NCBI RefSeq assembly: GCF_036711975.1
Contig: NC_091972.1
Coordinates: 14,823,001 to 14,887,000, forward strand
Direction of reading: 5' to 3'
DNA: 64,000 nt
From: Onthophagus taurus
Taxonomy: Eukaryota > Arthropoda > Insecta > Coleoptera > Scarabaeidae
Both the position numbers and the translations under genes were made by a program. Under the pieces are notes generated by a model, which worked only from the letters and a program-made list of their open reading frames with translations, was not told the DNA's origin and did no database searches. Positions 1 to 11,900 of this stretch are shown here, piece after piece (the stretch's first letter is position 1; every line of letters begins with the position of its first letter).

Positions 1-99
1 TATTTCAAATCGATACTTTTATTATAACAAAGAATTTTTTTTTCATCTTGCTCTTATTTTTAAAAGTAATAAATATGCGATACGTCATTATAAGCAATG

Positions 100-345
100 A
101 CATCATTTTTTTGTGTGTATGCTTTCTGATATATTTTTTTTCCTTCTTTGCATATACGAAGTATATAAAGAAAACGTTTTGTAATTGTGCAAATATTTGA
201 TATCGAGTCTATTTGGTCCACTAATGTCCATTCCTACTCCCGATCCAGCTGTCTTTGAAGTGTCGGTGTACCAGGCAAGGACTTCTGTTGTAAGTTGAGG
301 CTCAAAAGGAGAGCCCTTGCCCTCTTTGCCCTTGGTCGACACAAG
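100..345 (-). pseudogene. RNase H fragment of a decayed non-LTR retrotransposon
   Basis: A minus-strand reading frame carries WYTDTSKTAGSGVGM, which resembles the first catalytic-aspartate strand of the RNase H domain found at the 3' end of many insect non-LTR elements (pattern W-F/Y-T-D-G-S-K). The usual Gly after TD is Thr here. The frame then loses its resemblance, so this is a relic. It could belong with the RT remnant at 1300-2041 on the same strand, but that link is inference. Confidence 0.5.
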
Positions 346-445
346 TTTAGGTTTGATGAATTAACAGGTTTTGAGTGGCCTTTTTCAGCAACTATTTTCA
401 GCATTGTATCTGTGTACTAACTCGATAATTTAACTGGTTGGTTTA

Positions 446-751
446 TTACACTAAAATCATAGATCTACAACCACTTTTGGCTATATTTCTATACAAATTT
501 CTTGCCAAAACTTTCTCTTCGCATTTACATTGGCATCCTAATTTAAATTTTTTATAAATATATATGCCGTACATAAACACCGTATCGCTCAGTTCAGCAT
601 TTGAATACAAGACCATTGCAAACGATTTCACTTCAGGTTTCGCAAAATCAAATGACTGGAGTTTGGTTATTTCGTAATTTGAACGAAACGTCAAATTAAT
701 GTATCTTAGCAGATTGTACGTAAGGTAAAGCCTACTTCTTGTAATGGCCAA
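446..751 (-). other. Unassigned open frame, possible terminal exon
   Basis: A minus-strand open frame of about 100 codons ends in TAA, and that stop overlaps an AATAAA hexamer. The composition (balanced residues, two adjacent Cys in CQCKC near the C-terminus) is more protein-like than most chance frames in this AT-rich DNA. An acceptor-like CTAAG lies near 695. I do not recognise a family and see no upstream partner exons. It may equally be a repeat remnant. Confidence 0.2.
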
Positions 752-1300
752 ATTTTGGCCAAACTAATGGCATAACGTTTCGTAATGGAATAACTTATAC
801 TAACTGGAAGCAATGGAAACATCATACTACTCTCAAAAAGAGACAGTTTCATATTGTATCGATTTGCCAATTATCAAACCTGTAGTAGTTACAGTTTAAA
901 AGAAAAAACGTAGAGTCCCAAAAAATTTGAACATCCTGTATCGCAAAAACGGTTGATTTTCGGACCCATGTTGATTAACACTTTTCGACTTGTTTTCTAC
1001 TGTAACACTAGCCCTATAAATATTTAAACGTTGTTTTAAAACACCCTGTATAACGACGGACGTACTTCTACCATTTCTATAAACCTTTACATATCATTAA
1101 TTACTAATGACTCCAAGGTTGCTACCGACAATTAAAAAAGTTTGAAGTAGTATAAAGTATTCTAATTTCCAACCCAAATACAGGTGATTCAAAGATGTAA
1201 CCAATCTGAATTTGGAAATGTAAAGATGCCAACCGCTATATATCAAAATTCCTAAAGACTTTAAAGGCGATCAACTAAACTATCGGCTGTATGTGCACTT
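752..1300. other. No gene seen
   Basis: AT-rich DNA with no supportable reading frame or structured repeat. Confidence 0.5.
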
Positions 1301-2041
1301 TAATATGAAGGTAGTTGATCGACGTTTAGAATTTTTCCAGTTATTCAACGGATAATGATTTCTACGATTGCTCCTACTTCTTGGTGGTTTCTTGTCTTTC
1401 GTCATTTTCTCTGCATGTTGACTCCATTAGCGCTTCCTATCTTGCCAATAACCTATTTGATTTGGTACAGAAAGCCCTAGGATCGATCTGAGGGATTTCA
1501 TTTCTACTGTTCTAAGTTTCTGCTTTGTTTTCTGCGTATCTGCTCTGATATCTGTTCCTCCCTGTGAGGCCTTACGTCTCCTCCCTCCGTCTTCTCCCCC
1601 AGCACCTGCCACCAGTCCATCATCTCCTCCCTCAACTCATCACACTCTACCAACAAATGGTTTAAAAACAGTCTACACCTTTCTCCTCATGCTCCGTCCA
1701 ATATCTATTGACCCTCTCTTTGTTACCACATCTGCTCATTCCTTCGGTACTTCGGTAGCCCCTCTGTTACAATCTCCCCGTACTTTGGGTTATATTTACT
1801 CTTCCTCTCTATTTTGTTCCGTAAGTAAGCACTGACCGAAGTATTCCTTGCAAGTACTTAAATATACTTGTTTCTCCAAAATGTTTACCTCTTTGTATAA
1901 GTTGCAATTGTTTGAAATTTCAACTACCAGATAGTTGAAGGTCATCACCTGTTCGATGTCTTTCCCTTTTATTTCCAGCCTACATTTTTGAGGCTCCTTA
2001 GACATCACTAATGTTTTGGGTTTATCTGTAGACATCCTCAT
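1300..2041 (-). pseudogene. Non-LTR retrotransposon reverse-transcriptase C-terminus, decayed
   Basis: Two minus-strand frames match the C-terminal half of insect endonuclease-reverse-transcriptase proteins. The first (1796-2041) has STDKPKTLVMSKEPQKC followed by the FNYL box that follows RT motif E. The second (1427-1612) has LRTVEMKSLRSILG, the conserved segment near the end of such proteins. Frameshifts and stops separate them, and no 5' endonuclease part is visible. The family is probably an RTE- or R4-like clade, but I cannot tell which. Confidence 0.6.
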
Positions 2042-3147
2042 ATTCCAATTCTGTGGTTTAATTTAGAATGAAAAAAGTTTAGAAAAAGTTTACTGTTTGG
2101 ATTAAGCAATGCTTTGTGGCTACACGTTTTACAATGCAAAATCAAAATAATAGATCCCAATAGAATAATTGTCATTCAGGCGGCACTTTGCAGAAACGTA
2201 TCTAAAACCTACTACATCTCAACAACCTCGGCCTTCATCCAGAATAGTTAAAGCGGAGTATCGAAAAACAACGGTCACAATACTGAACGCTTGGTAAAAC
2301 CAATTACAGTGTGTACTTTGTCACTCTAATTATAATTGGAGATGTGAATTGTGCACACAAACACATTGCAAGTGCTTTGCTCAGTTTTATACTTAAACTA
2401 CCCATTGTCCCCCTTTTTCACAAAAATAAAGTAATAATTCACAATAACACAAATTTTTATAGTCAGTATTGATTTTGGCGTTAATGAGTTAATTTGGTTT
2501 TGGCCGTATACATATGTATGTATATCTGGTGATTGTGTGTATGTATGTCTGGTCCTCTCGATTTGCTTGATTTGCTTGTTGCCAATCTAAACGTATAAAT
2601 TCACATTTCTTTTCTGATTTTGAATCATCTTCCAAACTTTTTTCTGTACTCCTTACCAATCAGATTACAAGTTCATTGTGAACATTTCCCCATGTCATTC
2701 TTCAATTGTTCTGCATTTTGACATCCAATTTGTTCCGAATTCTTACATATCTTTCCTTTTTTTTTCGAATTGTGTAAGTAGATGCTAAATGGGATATAGC
2801 GGCCAAATTCCTTATTGCAAAGTTGAAACAGATGCCATAAAAATGAGAAGTAACCTCCACAGAGCAAGATATTGAAGGGTGATTTGGGGAAGAACTGGGA
2901 AGGGAACCAATGATGGTTAAGGATGAACTTATAAATGAAGAATCTTCAAATAAACTCTGTGAAATCCGAAGATACTTTAAAGACTAGAACGATTGCCTTT
3001 TTTCGCTTTTTTTGCTCCGCGCTAGAGCACAGACTGAAATTGCTTGAAAAAATTTTGGATTTCACATTAAAATCATTTTCTCTATACTTCTTTTGGTTAA
3101 CACATTTGTTTTGAAGCTCATTATATAAAAGAAAGTTGTTTTTTTAG
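2042..3147. other. No gene seen; expected to hold or precede the 5' exon of the phosphatase
   Basis: AT-rich sequence with a short TATG/TGTA-rich run near 2508-2560. I looked for an ATG followed by a signal-peptide-like stretch and a GT donor of matching phase for the exon that begins at 3148, and did not find a convincing one. A short minus-strand frame at 2673-2867 has no recognisable features. Confidence 0.4.
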
Positions 3148-6100
3148 ATTTTAATATAATTGAATCAGGAAGAATAAATTTTGTTAATGTTTATAACGTT
3201 ACGGATGTAAATCGGCCATTACAATTAAAACTAGAACTTAAAATAGAAAAAGATGCGCACATTTATCTTTGCGATGGTATGGATCCATTAAATTCTAATT
3301 GTTATTGGTTTGTTATCGGTGGTTGGGTAACGAAAAGCAAAAATGAGTCCAAAAGCATTGCACGAATATGTAAAAAAAAAGAATTAGAAAAGTCATACGT
3401 GGAGGGTGTTTTTGGAAACAGAAATGAAAGTTGTAGTAAACATCCAGAAATGGAAAAGGAACCCCATACAAAAAAACATACAATCTTTTTATCAACGTCT
3501 AAATGGACTTTATTATTGTTGGAGGAATTAAAAAATGACTACGTTATAAAATATAACACAAACAACACCGTACTAATCCAAACAAAGATGATTGATAATT
3601 ACAAAATAAGTGTTAAACATATTTTCGTAGCTAGTCCAAGTAATGCTCCAGGAAAATGGAGAGTGCGTAATGAAGACTTTAATAGTGGTGGATTTAAAAA
3701 AATTCATGATAAATTGAACTCATCTTTTCATTTTTCTATTGTACATCCTACGAACCCTAACGATGACGGTAATAATTATAATACTTTTGTACGGCTGTGT
3801 AAACAGGACTACGAAAAGGGCATTGAAATATCAATACGTAATGGTCCCATATCACACTGGAAGCACTTTAACTTCCAAAGCAACACTTCACATTTTGTAT
3901 TATTTGACACTGAAAGTTCTAGCACAGTGAAAACTGGGACAATAACAGATAATTCTGTACTTTATATTGCTGTACAAAGCAGACATATCGCATACTGGAA
4001 AAAACATGTTTGTAAGATAAATTCCTAATAAACATTAAAGAAAAAAGCTAATAAAAAATGTATTAATTTGTAGATGGAGTTTTTGTCGCCCAAAAAAGTA
4101 ACGTTTCATCTATACCATTTGCAAAAGGAATAAAAGGACAAAGAATTTGCGTTGGTATTTTCGTTTACTGTACGAAATGTGCTTTATCCTTCGAAATAAT
4201 AGATAGTAATAAAAATGTCTTAATTACTACAACATATTCAAAAGTAAATTTTATTATTACTTTACTTTATTTGCAATTACCGAATTTTATTTTAGCAAAA
4301 ATCTTGGGAACAAATCAAATTGGAAACAATTTTAAAAAAAGATGTCCAAATGGATTTAAAAATTATACTGGATAAAGTCGACTCGAATAACCCAGCTTTT
4401 ATTGGCGACATAACAGATTGTACAAGAAATGGTAAATACTTTTCGGTTTTAATGTAATAAAATTTAATTTTTCATTTTTTTCCAGTGAGAATAATTAAAA
4501 CAATTTCTGATAAATCTGATCAAATATCGTGCAAATCAATAAAACATCCCTCAATTTCTCCTGTTAACGCCACAATTGTTTTTATATCTTCATTTGAAAA
4601 CACATCAGATGCTTTATGGCTTCCAAAAAATAATTCTTGTAAAAAAATCGTGTCGAAACAAGAACTAGAGAAAGCGTTGAAGTGTTCCATCATTACATTA
4701 AATTACGAGGAATTTATTGAAGGCGAAGAAATCTGCTTTTTATCTGATATAAGAAAAAACACCTCAGCTTCGAATCCAATTTGTGAAATTCTGGGATTAA
4801 ATAAAATTAATTACGATAAAATCCGCCGTTCATATCTATTTTTATGGCTTGTTGGACCTGTTACTATTTTATTAATTTTTCTCGTTGCAGTAATTTACTT
4901 GTAAGATTAAAAATATTGGCGATTATCATTGATTTTTTTAAATATTTTATTGTTTAGTAAAATTAAAAAGAATTCAACATCATCTCGTTCATCGTGGATG
5001 TATTTTTCAAGAGCTTATACATTGTTGGGTGGAATTATGGGTTCAAATAGAAGTGAAAATACAGCATTGGAAATGGTAAAAAATAAAAAATGATATACTG
5101 CAATGTAGTTTTTAATTTTTGATTAATTTTAGAGCGAAGATAATAACTCGGAATTTAGTTGTTTGATAGATGTGAAAGATTTTGGGAGTTATGTAAAAGA
5201 TGGATCAGAAAATATATTAATCCAATTTCTGGTAACAAACATTTTTTTATTTTATACATTTTAATTTTTTTATTGATTTTTAGACGATAGATAACTTAAA
5301 ACCGTTAGAACATACGATTGGTTGTATGAAAGAGCATATACATAAAAATAGATATAAAAATATCATCGCTTGTAAGTATATTATAAATTTATTTTAATGT
5401 ATGTGTTTATGTAACAAAATTTACAACCAGAACAATCCTTATGGTTCTTAGATTTTGTGTAGCTATATTGAGAGTAGAAATAGCCAAGGCCGCTTGCGGC
5501 CGAGACGCTACAATATACCCTACACCAATACAAAGTGACGCTACACGTACCGCAGTGGCTCGGCTAAGTTAATCAAAAAGATTAAATCATGTAGTTAAGC
5601 CGTGGTCGCTTGAGAATATGAGTTGCTCCAGAACTTTTTCTCCAGCAAAATCCTTATGGTCCTTAGATTTTGTGTACCTGTTTTGTATAGAATAAGCCAA
5701 GGCCGCTTGCGGCCGAGGGGCTATAATACATAATATAACAAAATAGCGCAGTTACATATCTCTCTTTTCTTCTAATATCTCTCACTTTTCTAATATTCTC
5801 TCGTACATTTTCTGAAAATCATCGATATCTTGGATGATAATTTGAAGCCAGTTTAGATTTTTATTTTGCTTGAAAGTAACATTACTCACTATACTCACTG
5901 ATTACATATTTTTCAGATGATTCAACAAGAGTCGTATTGGATTCAACATACCAGAACGTCCACGATAGTTACATAAATGCAAATTATATAACAGGATATC
6001 GAGGGAAACCTTTATACATAGCTACCCAAGGACCAATGGCAACTACTGTACATGACTTTTGGAGAATGATTTGGCAAGAGAATGTTTCATGTGTAGTTAT

Positions 6101-6720
6101 GTTAACTAAAGTTTTAGAAGATGATAAAGTATATTTATCACAAATATTTTCTAATTTGTAATAAACTTTAAATCTTAACTTTAAGATAAAATGTCATAAA
6201 TATTGGCCAGACGATGATAAGACTTTCGATTGTTGCGCATTTAAAATAACATGTACAAATTCGAACTTAATTCAAGAAGACCTAACTATAAGGCATTTAA
6301 AAGTTACATTTAGTAACGAGGAAAGAATATTAACCCAAATTCATTATGAAGGATGGTTGGATTACAAAACGGCAGAATCGTTGGAAGGCGTAAAAAAAGT
6401 ATTAAATTTAATGAACGATTTTGAAGAGAATGGTGGGCGAATTGTCGTCCATTGCAGGTAAATATCATGGCAAAATTTACATATTTTAATTAAACTAAAT
6501 TTTATTTGTTGATTTAAGTGCTGGTGTTGGACGAACGGGGTCGTTAATTCTATGTGATATAGCTATAAAAATGGCTGAAGATAGTTCTAAATTAGATCTT
6601 TATTCAATTCTTTATAACTTGAGGCAAGAAAGAATGAATATGGTTCAAAATATTGCTCAATATCAGTTCTCTCACAAAGTAGTCGCTTATATATTAGAAA
6701 ATACGTATATAAACGTTTAA
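3148..6720 (+). CDS. Receptor-type protein tyrosine phosphatase with FAMeT-like ectodomain (5' partial)
   Basis: Ten exons join in phase: 3148-4011, 4074-4243, 4296-4431, 4486-4900, 4958-5075, 5133-5231, 5284-5371, 5917-6128, 6186-6457 and 6519-6720, giving 857 residues plus a missing N-terminus. Residues 1 to about 130 resemble the farnesoic acid O-methyltransferase/DUF3421-like module (AHIYLCDG, then FVIGGWVTKS). The rest of the ectodomain is Cys-poor and unassigned. One transmembrane helix lies near residues 503-527 (FLWLVGPVTILLIFLVAVIY). The cytoplasmic PTP domain runs from about residue 600 to the end: NRYKNI phosphotyrosine loop, YINANYI, QGPM, the P-loop HCSAGVGRTG (interrupted by the last intron, in the Ser codon) and the QNIAQYQF Q-loop. 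The general-acid loop reads W-L-D instead of W-P-D, with Asp retained, so activity is plausible. There is only one PTP domain. A poly(A) signal lies at 6891. The signal peptide was not found. The phosphatase assignment is secure; the FAMeT-like call is from motif memory. Confidence 0.88.
5431..5732. repeat. Pair of GC-rich hairpin repeats in a phosphatase intron
   Basis: Two direct copies (5431-5518 and 5646-5732) share TCCTTATGG, TTAGATTTTGTGTA and the core CCAAGGCCGCTTGCGGCCGAG. The core contains the palindrome GGCCGCTTGCGGCC. They sit in the 545-base intron before exon 5917-6128 and contrast strongly with the AT-rich surroundings. This looks like a dispersed repeat or MITE end rather than gene sequence. 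Confidence 0.6.
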
Positions 6721-6890
6721 TAATTTTTTTTTATATTTTATTTATAATAATTTATTCTATAACGATTATTTTATTATTTATTACGTTGTGAATTATTAAA
6801 TCCAAAATACTATAAGTTATAATTGTAAGTTACTCGGAAATTATGTAGATAGAAAACAAATATTAAAACAAATTAATTTTATAATCTCAA

Positions 6891-6896
6891 AATAAA
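6891..6896 (+). terminator. Poly(A) signal of the phosphatase gene
   Basis: AATAAA about 170 bases after the stop codon, in AU-rich context. Confidence 0.5.
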
Positions 6897-6899
6897 TAT

Positions 6900-7780
6900 A
6901 TAATCAGAAACGTTCTTCTTTTTTTGGAACTATTCAGTAATGAGAGTGTAATTCATGCTATATTGTTGGATAAATTGTGTACACAAGATATCATGCTTAA
7001 AATCCAATAAAAGTCTTTAACAATTTTAGAGGCAGAAGAAGTTTATCTTATTCATATTTTTTGGACTCCTTCTTCAGCGTTGCCTTTATATTCTTGCAAC
7101 GTTGCAGTAATTTCCAATATCGTCTATTTAAATAAAAACTTTCTTTTCCTCATAAACCCCAACAACAGGATCAATGTGCTGTTTCAGACAGCTGCGTTGT
7201 GGAAACTAAACGGCATTCTACAAATAATAAGCCTGTTTCCACCACTTTGAACTTCGGTGGAGGTGAATGGTACGATAATTTATGATTGAGGCAATATTTA
7301 ATTTGTTTGCCAGTACATAGAAGATCTTGCATCATCTTAAGCTCTGCCATGCTAATAATAAGGAGCAAGATATTCCACTTCAACGAAGAGGCAAGAAACG
7401 TTAGTGAACCTGTAAGAATAAGAACGATTATCCAAATAGAAGAAGTCAAAGAAAAACTTTGAAAAACTGAACAATAAGATATCTTCCGCAACGGACACCA
7501 TACGTAATGAATTGCTCAAATATAGATGAACAACAACTAACAGAATAATTAATCCAGCTATTTAATAGGGTGCTATGGCAGTCGTAAATATCAATAAAAT
7601 GGTATAATAGCACAACAGTCCTTATATTTAAAAAAGACGAAAAAACTTGTCTAGATAATTACCCAACCCAGCCCAACCTAACCCAACTTCACTCAACCCA
7701 ACCCAACACAACCGTTCTAAACACATCAATAAAGTTGCCCAAAGCATTTAATAAAGTGTGATTGGGAGACGATAAAAGCA
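6900..7780. other. Intergenic, no gene seen
   Basis: No supportable gene. Bases 7660-7715 hold a degenerate run of CCCAA-type pentamers. The minus-strand frame at 7171-7491 has no recognisable features. Confidence 0.4.
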
Positions 7781-8300
7781 CGATGCCAGCAAGGTAGCCA
7801 ACAAGATGTAAGTTGTTAGTCACCAACAGTCCTGTCGTACAAATTAAAGAACTTTCCTACTTGATTGAGCACATCTCAAGCACTCCCGGTCTCGTAAAAG
7901 ACCAAAAAAGGCAGCCTACGAGACACTGTTTGGTCGAACATTATTCGTCCAAAAATGACTTACGGCATTGATGCACGCGAACACACAAAGTTAAGAGTAT
8001 ATGAAATGAAGATCCTGAGGACAATCTCCGGGAAGATCAGATGCGTCAGAATTGAGAACTCAAACATCGGGAGACCAATGCAGGGTTCAGGACATTCCGA
8101 GTTGGGGAAGACAGTATAAGAGTTTTTGCTCAACCACATTTGTAGATAACTGACTGCTGAAAATAATCTCCAGCTTCTCAGAAGATACTTCAAAGGCTTG
8201 ATAACAGATCTGATAAAGCCTATCAGGAACAACAAACCCAACGATCTAGAAAGAGAAGAAGCAAAAAAATTTTGAAAATAATAGTTACAAAACATTACAG
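7780..8300 (+). pseudogene. Non-LTR reverse-transcriptase C-terminal remnant
   Basis: Plus-strand translation around 7950 gives MTYGIDAREHTKLRVYEMKI followed by LRTISGK. This matches the C-terminal end of endonuclease-reverse-transcriptase proteins (a LYG..W...T/K.....E...LR.I.G pattern). The preceding text (SPVVQIKE) looks like an earlier part in a shifted frame. Stops and frame changes are frequent. The minus-strand frame over the same bases is a shadow. Confidence 0.55.
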
Positions 8301-8888
8301 CCCTAGATGCATGCCCATCGATTCCAACACACCCTCTTTTTGAAACAACTTTTTAATATCCAAAAGTATTAATTGTTTAGAATTATGCAATTTTAGGATT
8401 TTAGGAGTGCTGATCAGAGTGAATTACATGATTGAATAAAATCAGTTTTCTGCATAAATACGAAAAATGATAATGTCTCATGAAACTGTTTTAAATTACA
8501 CATTATTCTCAATCGCATCTATGTCAACTAAAGCTGGTCATCACCTTCGTTCAAAAAATGGTGGTTAAGATTCAATGCATGCAATGGAATTATAGTGATG
8601 AGGCATGGTTTCCAATCACATGAGGCATAATTCCTCTTCTTCATTTCTTGGTGTTTTTTTGACTTTAAGTGCTTCTCACATACAGTTCTGGGAACCTTTC
8701 TGCGAAAATCTAAGCTATACTGGACACCGTTGTAGCTACCATTTTTTCGCTAGCACATCATCCCGCAGAGATTCAAGCAACATTTGCAAATATTAAACAT
8801 TAAAAATGTGTACTTTAAAAATCACTACAAATAAGAAAGAAACAAATTTTTTTCTTAAATTAATCTTCTTTAAATTAAAACAGTTTAC

Positions 8889-8894
8889 TTTATT
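8889..8894 (-). terminator. Poly(A) signal of the ACE-like gene
   Basis: AATAAA on the minus strand about 50 bases beyond the TAG stop of the ACE-like gene. Confidence 0.5.
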
Positions 8895-8942
8895 ATTAAG
8901 TTTTAGAATTACATAATAATTTTTCTATGTTAAATAATATAT

Positions 8943-11900
8943 CTATATAACAAAACCTATACAAACAATCAACATTATTAGTAACGAATATCCAAATTTC
9001 AATTTATTTCCATCTTTACATCCATTTGCAGTTGAAAATAAAGGCTGAAACAACGCCGTATCTTCGATTTTTGCATTCCAACCAATCACAGTTTCATCTC
9101 GATTTTGTACTTTCAACCACAACAGAAGCGGTTGAAAATATTTCAACATCGCATCCGGCGATAATTGGTCCGTTTGTCCTCGCGTCAACATTCTAATAAT
9201 ATCTTTCCAATGTCGAGCTTTACCAACTCGCAAAGCTTGACTCAAAATTCTCCCAGCTTCTCTTGATCTATAGATATCGCAAGTGTGTAATTGTCCGGTA
9301 TGACCAGTAGCCGAGCATAGAGCATCATGAATTTGAAATTCCAACAATAAAGCGACGTAATATTGGATGTATGGAACATCAGCAACGATGTGGCGCTTAC
9401 TGATTGGATCTAAATGAGTTTCGGTTCTTGGTATTGGTGGGATTATACCTTGGTAAAGTAAACGAAGTTCCCACCAATTTGTATTCATTGATTTTACACC
9501 ATTTTTAAATATGCTATATCTCCACTATTAAAAAAATAATACAAAATTATACGATTAGACACAAACTAATAAAATAAAATGAATTACCTGATCGACCAGG
9601 AGTGCATAAGGTGCGAAAGCAACTTTTTTTAAAGCCATCAACATCAAAAAATTCATGTTTAATTCATAAGTGTCTGTGTTATTATTAAAAAGACCAACCC
9701 TGTGTAAATGAGATGGATTAGAAACCGATAATTGCATAGCGTTAGCAATTCCTTCGTGAAATCCTGGGTTCGCTCCTTCTCTATAAATGAAAGGTTGTTC
9801 AGAATATTCCATGTAATATTGTATATGTGCCATTTCGTGATGGATCTTTATTAAATCCTCCATGTTTACTTCAGTACATTGCTTTATTCTAAAACGCAAA
9901 ACTATTATTTAATCATTTAATAAAATATAGTTGCTAATATAACCTGAAATCGATTCGATTACAAAAATCCCAAGCACTTGCTGTACATTGGACTTTTCTA
10001 TTATTAGGTCTCTCCTTCATAGATTTCGCCCAAAATTCATTTGAAACAGGACGAAGTCCAAGAGAAGTATAAAATTCTTCTGCCATTTGAAACATTCTAA
10101 AAAATCATGGTCCACTAAATCTCAACATTTTCCTAAGTTTAAAAGTACCTTAAAGGTGTGAAACCTTGTCGCAACATTTCATCTGTAACATCCAAAACTT
10201 TCTCCTGTGAATAAGGTAATACGATATCCTGAATATTACTCCACTCTTGTCCCCAAATATTTCCTAAAAGATGGGCAGGAATCGGTCCATCTTCTCTAAT
10301 AGCTTGACCACCATACCTAACATATAATTTTCTTCGTACATAAGTAAATAATTCTTTATACAACGGTTGGATTTTATTCCATGTATCCATTATTTCATAT
10401 TCAAAGTCATCATCTTCATAAATAAACCTCATGTGTTCTCCTGCATCTAAAAATCCGTCCATTCTAGCAGCTTGATTCGCCAATTGGACGTATCTCATGA
10501 ACTTATTTTTCATTTGCGGTCCGGATCGATCGTGCCACTCTTTCCAAATATGCAACAACTCAACGGGATTTCTTGAATGCGCCATCAATCTCTTCACATC
10601 TGGTTCGAGAGTTAAATCGCAAAAAGTCGAATCGTAATTGTTATAAGGGCAAACCCTAACGTGATTGTAAATATCTTTCATTTCGGAAATCAAATGATAA
10701 ATTTCGTTGTATTTTTCATCGGATAAACTCGCCCTTCCTTTCGTAACTAAAAATTTTATTTGTCTTCGAGCCATCGGATCTGGAAGATGGGGCCAATCAA
10801 ACGCAACTGCCCTCTTCCAAGAAACTTTATCAAATTTTGCCCTTAACGTTTGTTCATCTACCATTTTTCGCTTATTAATATCAGTCATGTTTGTGGCGTA
10901 ATTCCATTGGGCTAAAGTTACTCTAAAGCACATATTCGAAGCTTCCAGATCATATTCTCGTAAAAATTGTAGAGCTTCACCTAAATTGTTGTTGGTGCCC
11001 TAGAGAGACAATAATCATTATGTTTACGACCGTGATAATCGCTGTTATTATAAAAATTACTATAAAAATAACGGCTAGGAGTTATATAAGTTGGTAAGTG
11101 TAATTAGCTTTTTATAGAGAGCATCCTGGGATTTAAAATTATTCAAATTTTATATCATTTAGTTATTGCTTTCAAGGACAATGTTGAAGTATTTGAAATA
11201 AAATAATTTCTTGGAAGGTTATTTTAAAACCATTAAGTTACGCCATGTTTATTTGGCGATTCAATGTTTTTTTGTATGATGATCATCACATAAACTTAAG
11301 TATTAAATTATGGTTATCAGCTTTCTCACTCAGATACAAAACAACTAAATTTACTGTTCATTGGAAATCTTACCCATCCAGGAATTTTCTAAACTCTACA
11401 GCTATCGTAGTTAAATATGGACCACTCTTTGATACATTTAAATTTCTTTTACTTTTAATAAAGCAGGATTAAATTGTATCAGCAAAGAACAAAACTGATA
11501 CGAGCCTAGCAAACAAAGATCGGAGATTTCGGGAATTTCCCTAAATTTTGCACACTTGTGCGGTATATAGCAACAACAAACGAATTTTAAGAACATACTC
11601 GAACGTTACATCCGATATACGTTATAGCAGCGTACGTTATAACAGGTTGTACTATAAGCAATCTACTATCTATCACTCCTACACCCCGAAAAGTGACCCC
11701 GACAACAACCACAAATTCAATTCACCTTGCACTAACTTCTGTAAAAACTTGATACACTGGTCAAGAGATGACCAGTGTATCACGTCCAGTGCAGAAAAGT
11801 TGTGATGAAATTTTCCTTTTTGATTTATGGTAAGGACCCTCATGTTTCTCTCTTTTTGCTTTTTATTTTCATCTTCTACTAAAAATGCGGCCAGTACAAC

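Noticed and set aside
7655..7715. Telomere-like CCCAA/CCTAA pentamer run
   Set aside because: Degenerate, only about 55 bases, mixed with CCCAG and CACTC words, and embedded among retroelement debris; simple-sequence drift is enough.
8605..8796. Plus-strand 63-codon frame between PTP and ACE
   Set aside because: No motif, no splice or poly(A) context; Ser/His-rich chance frame.
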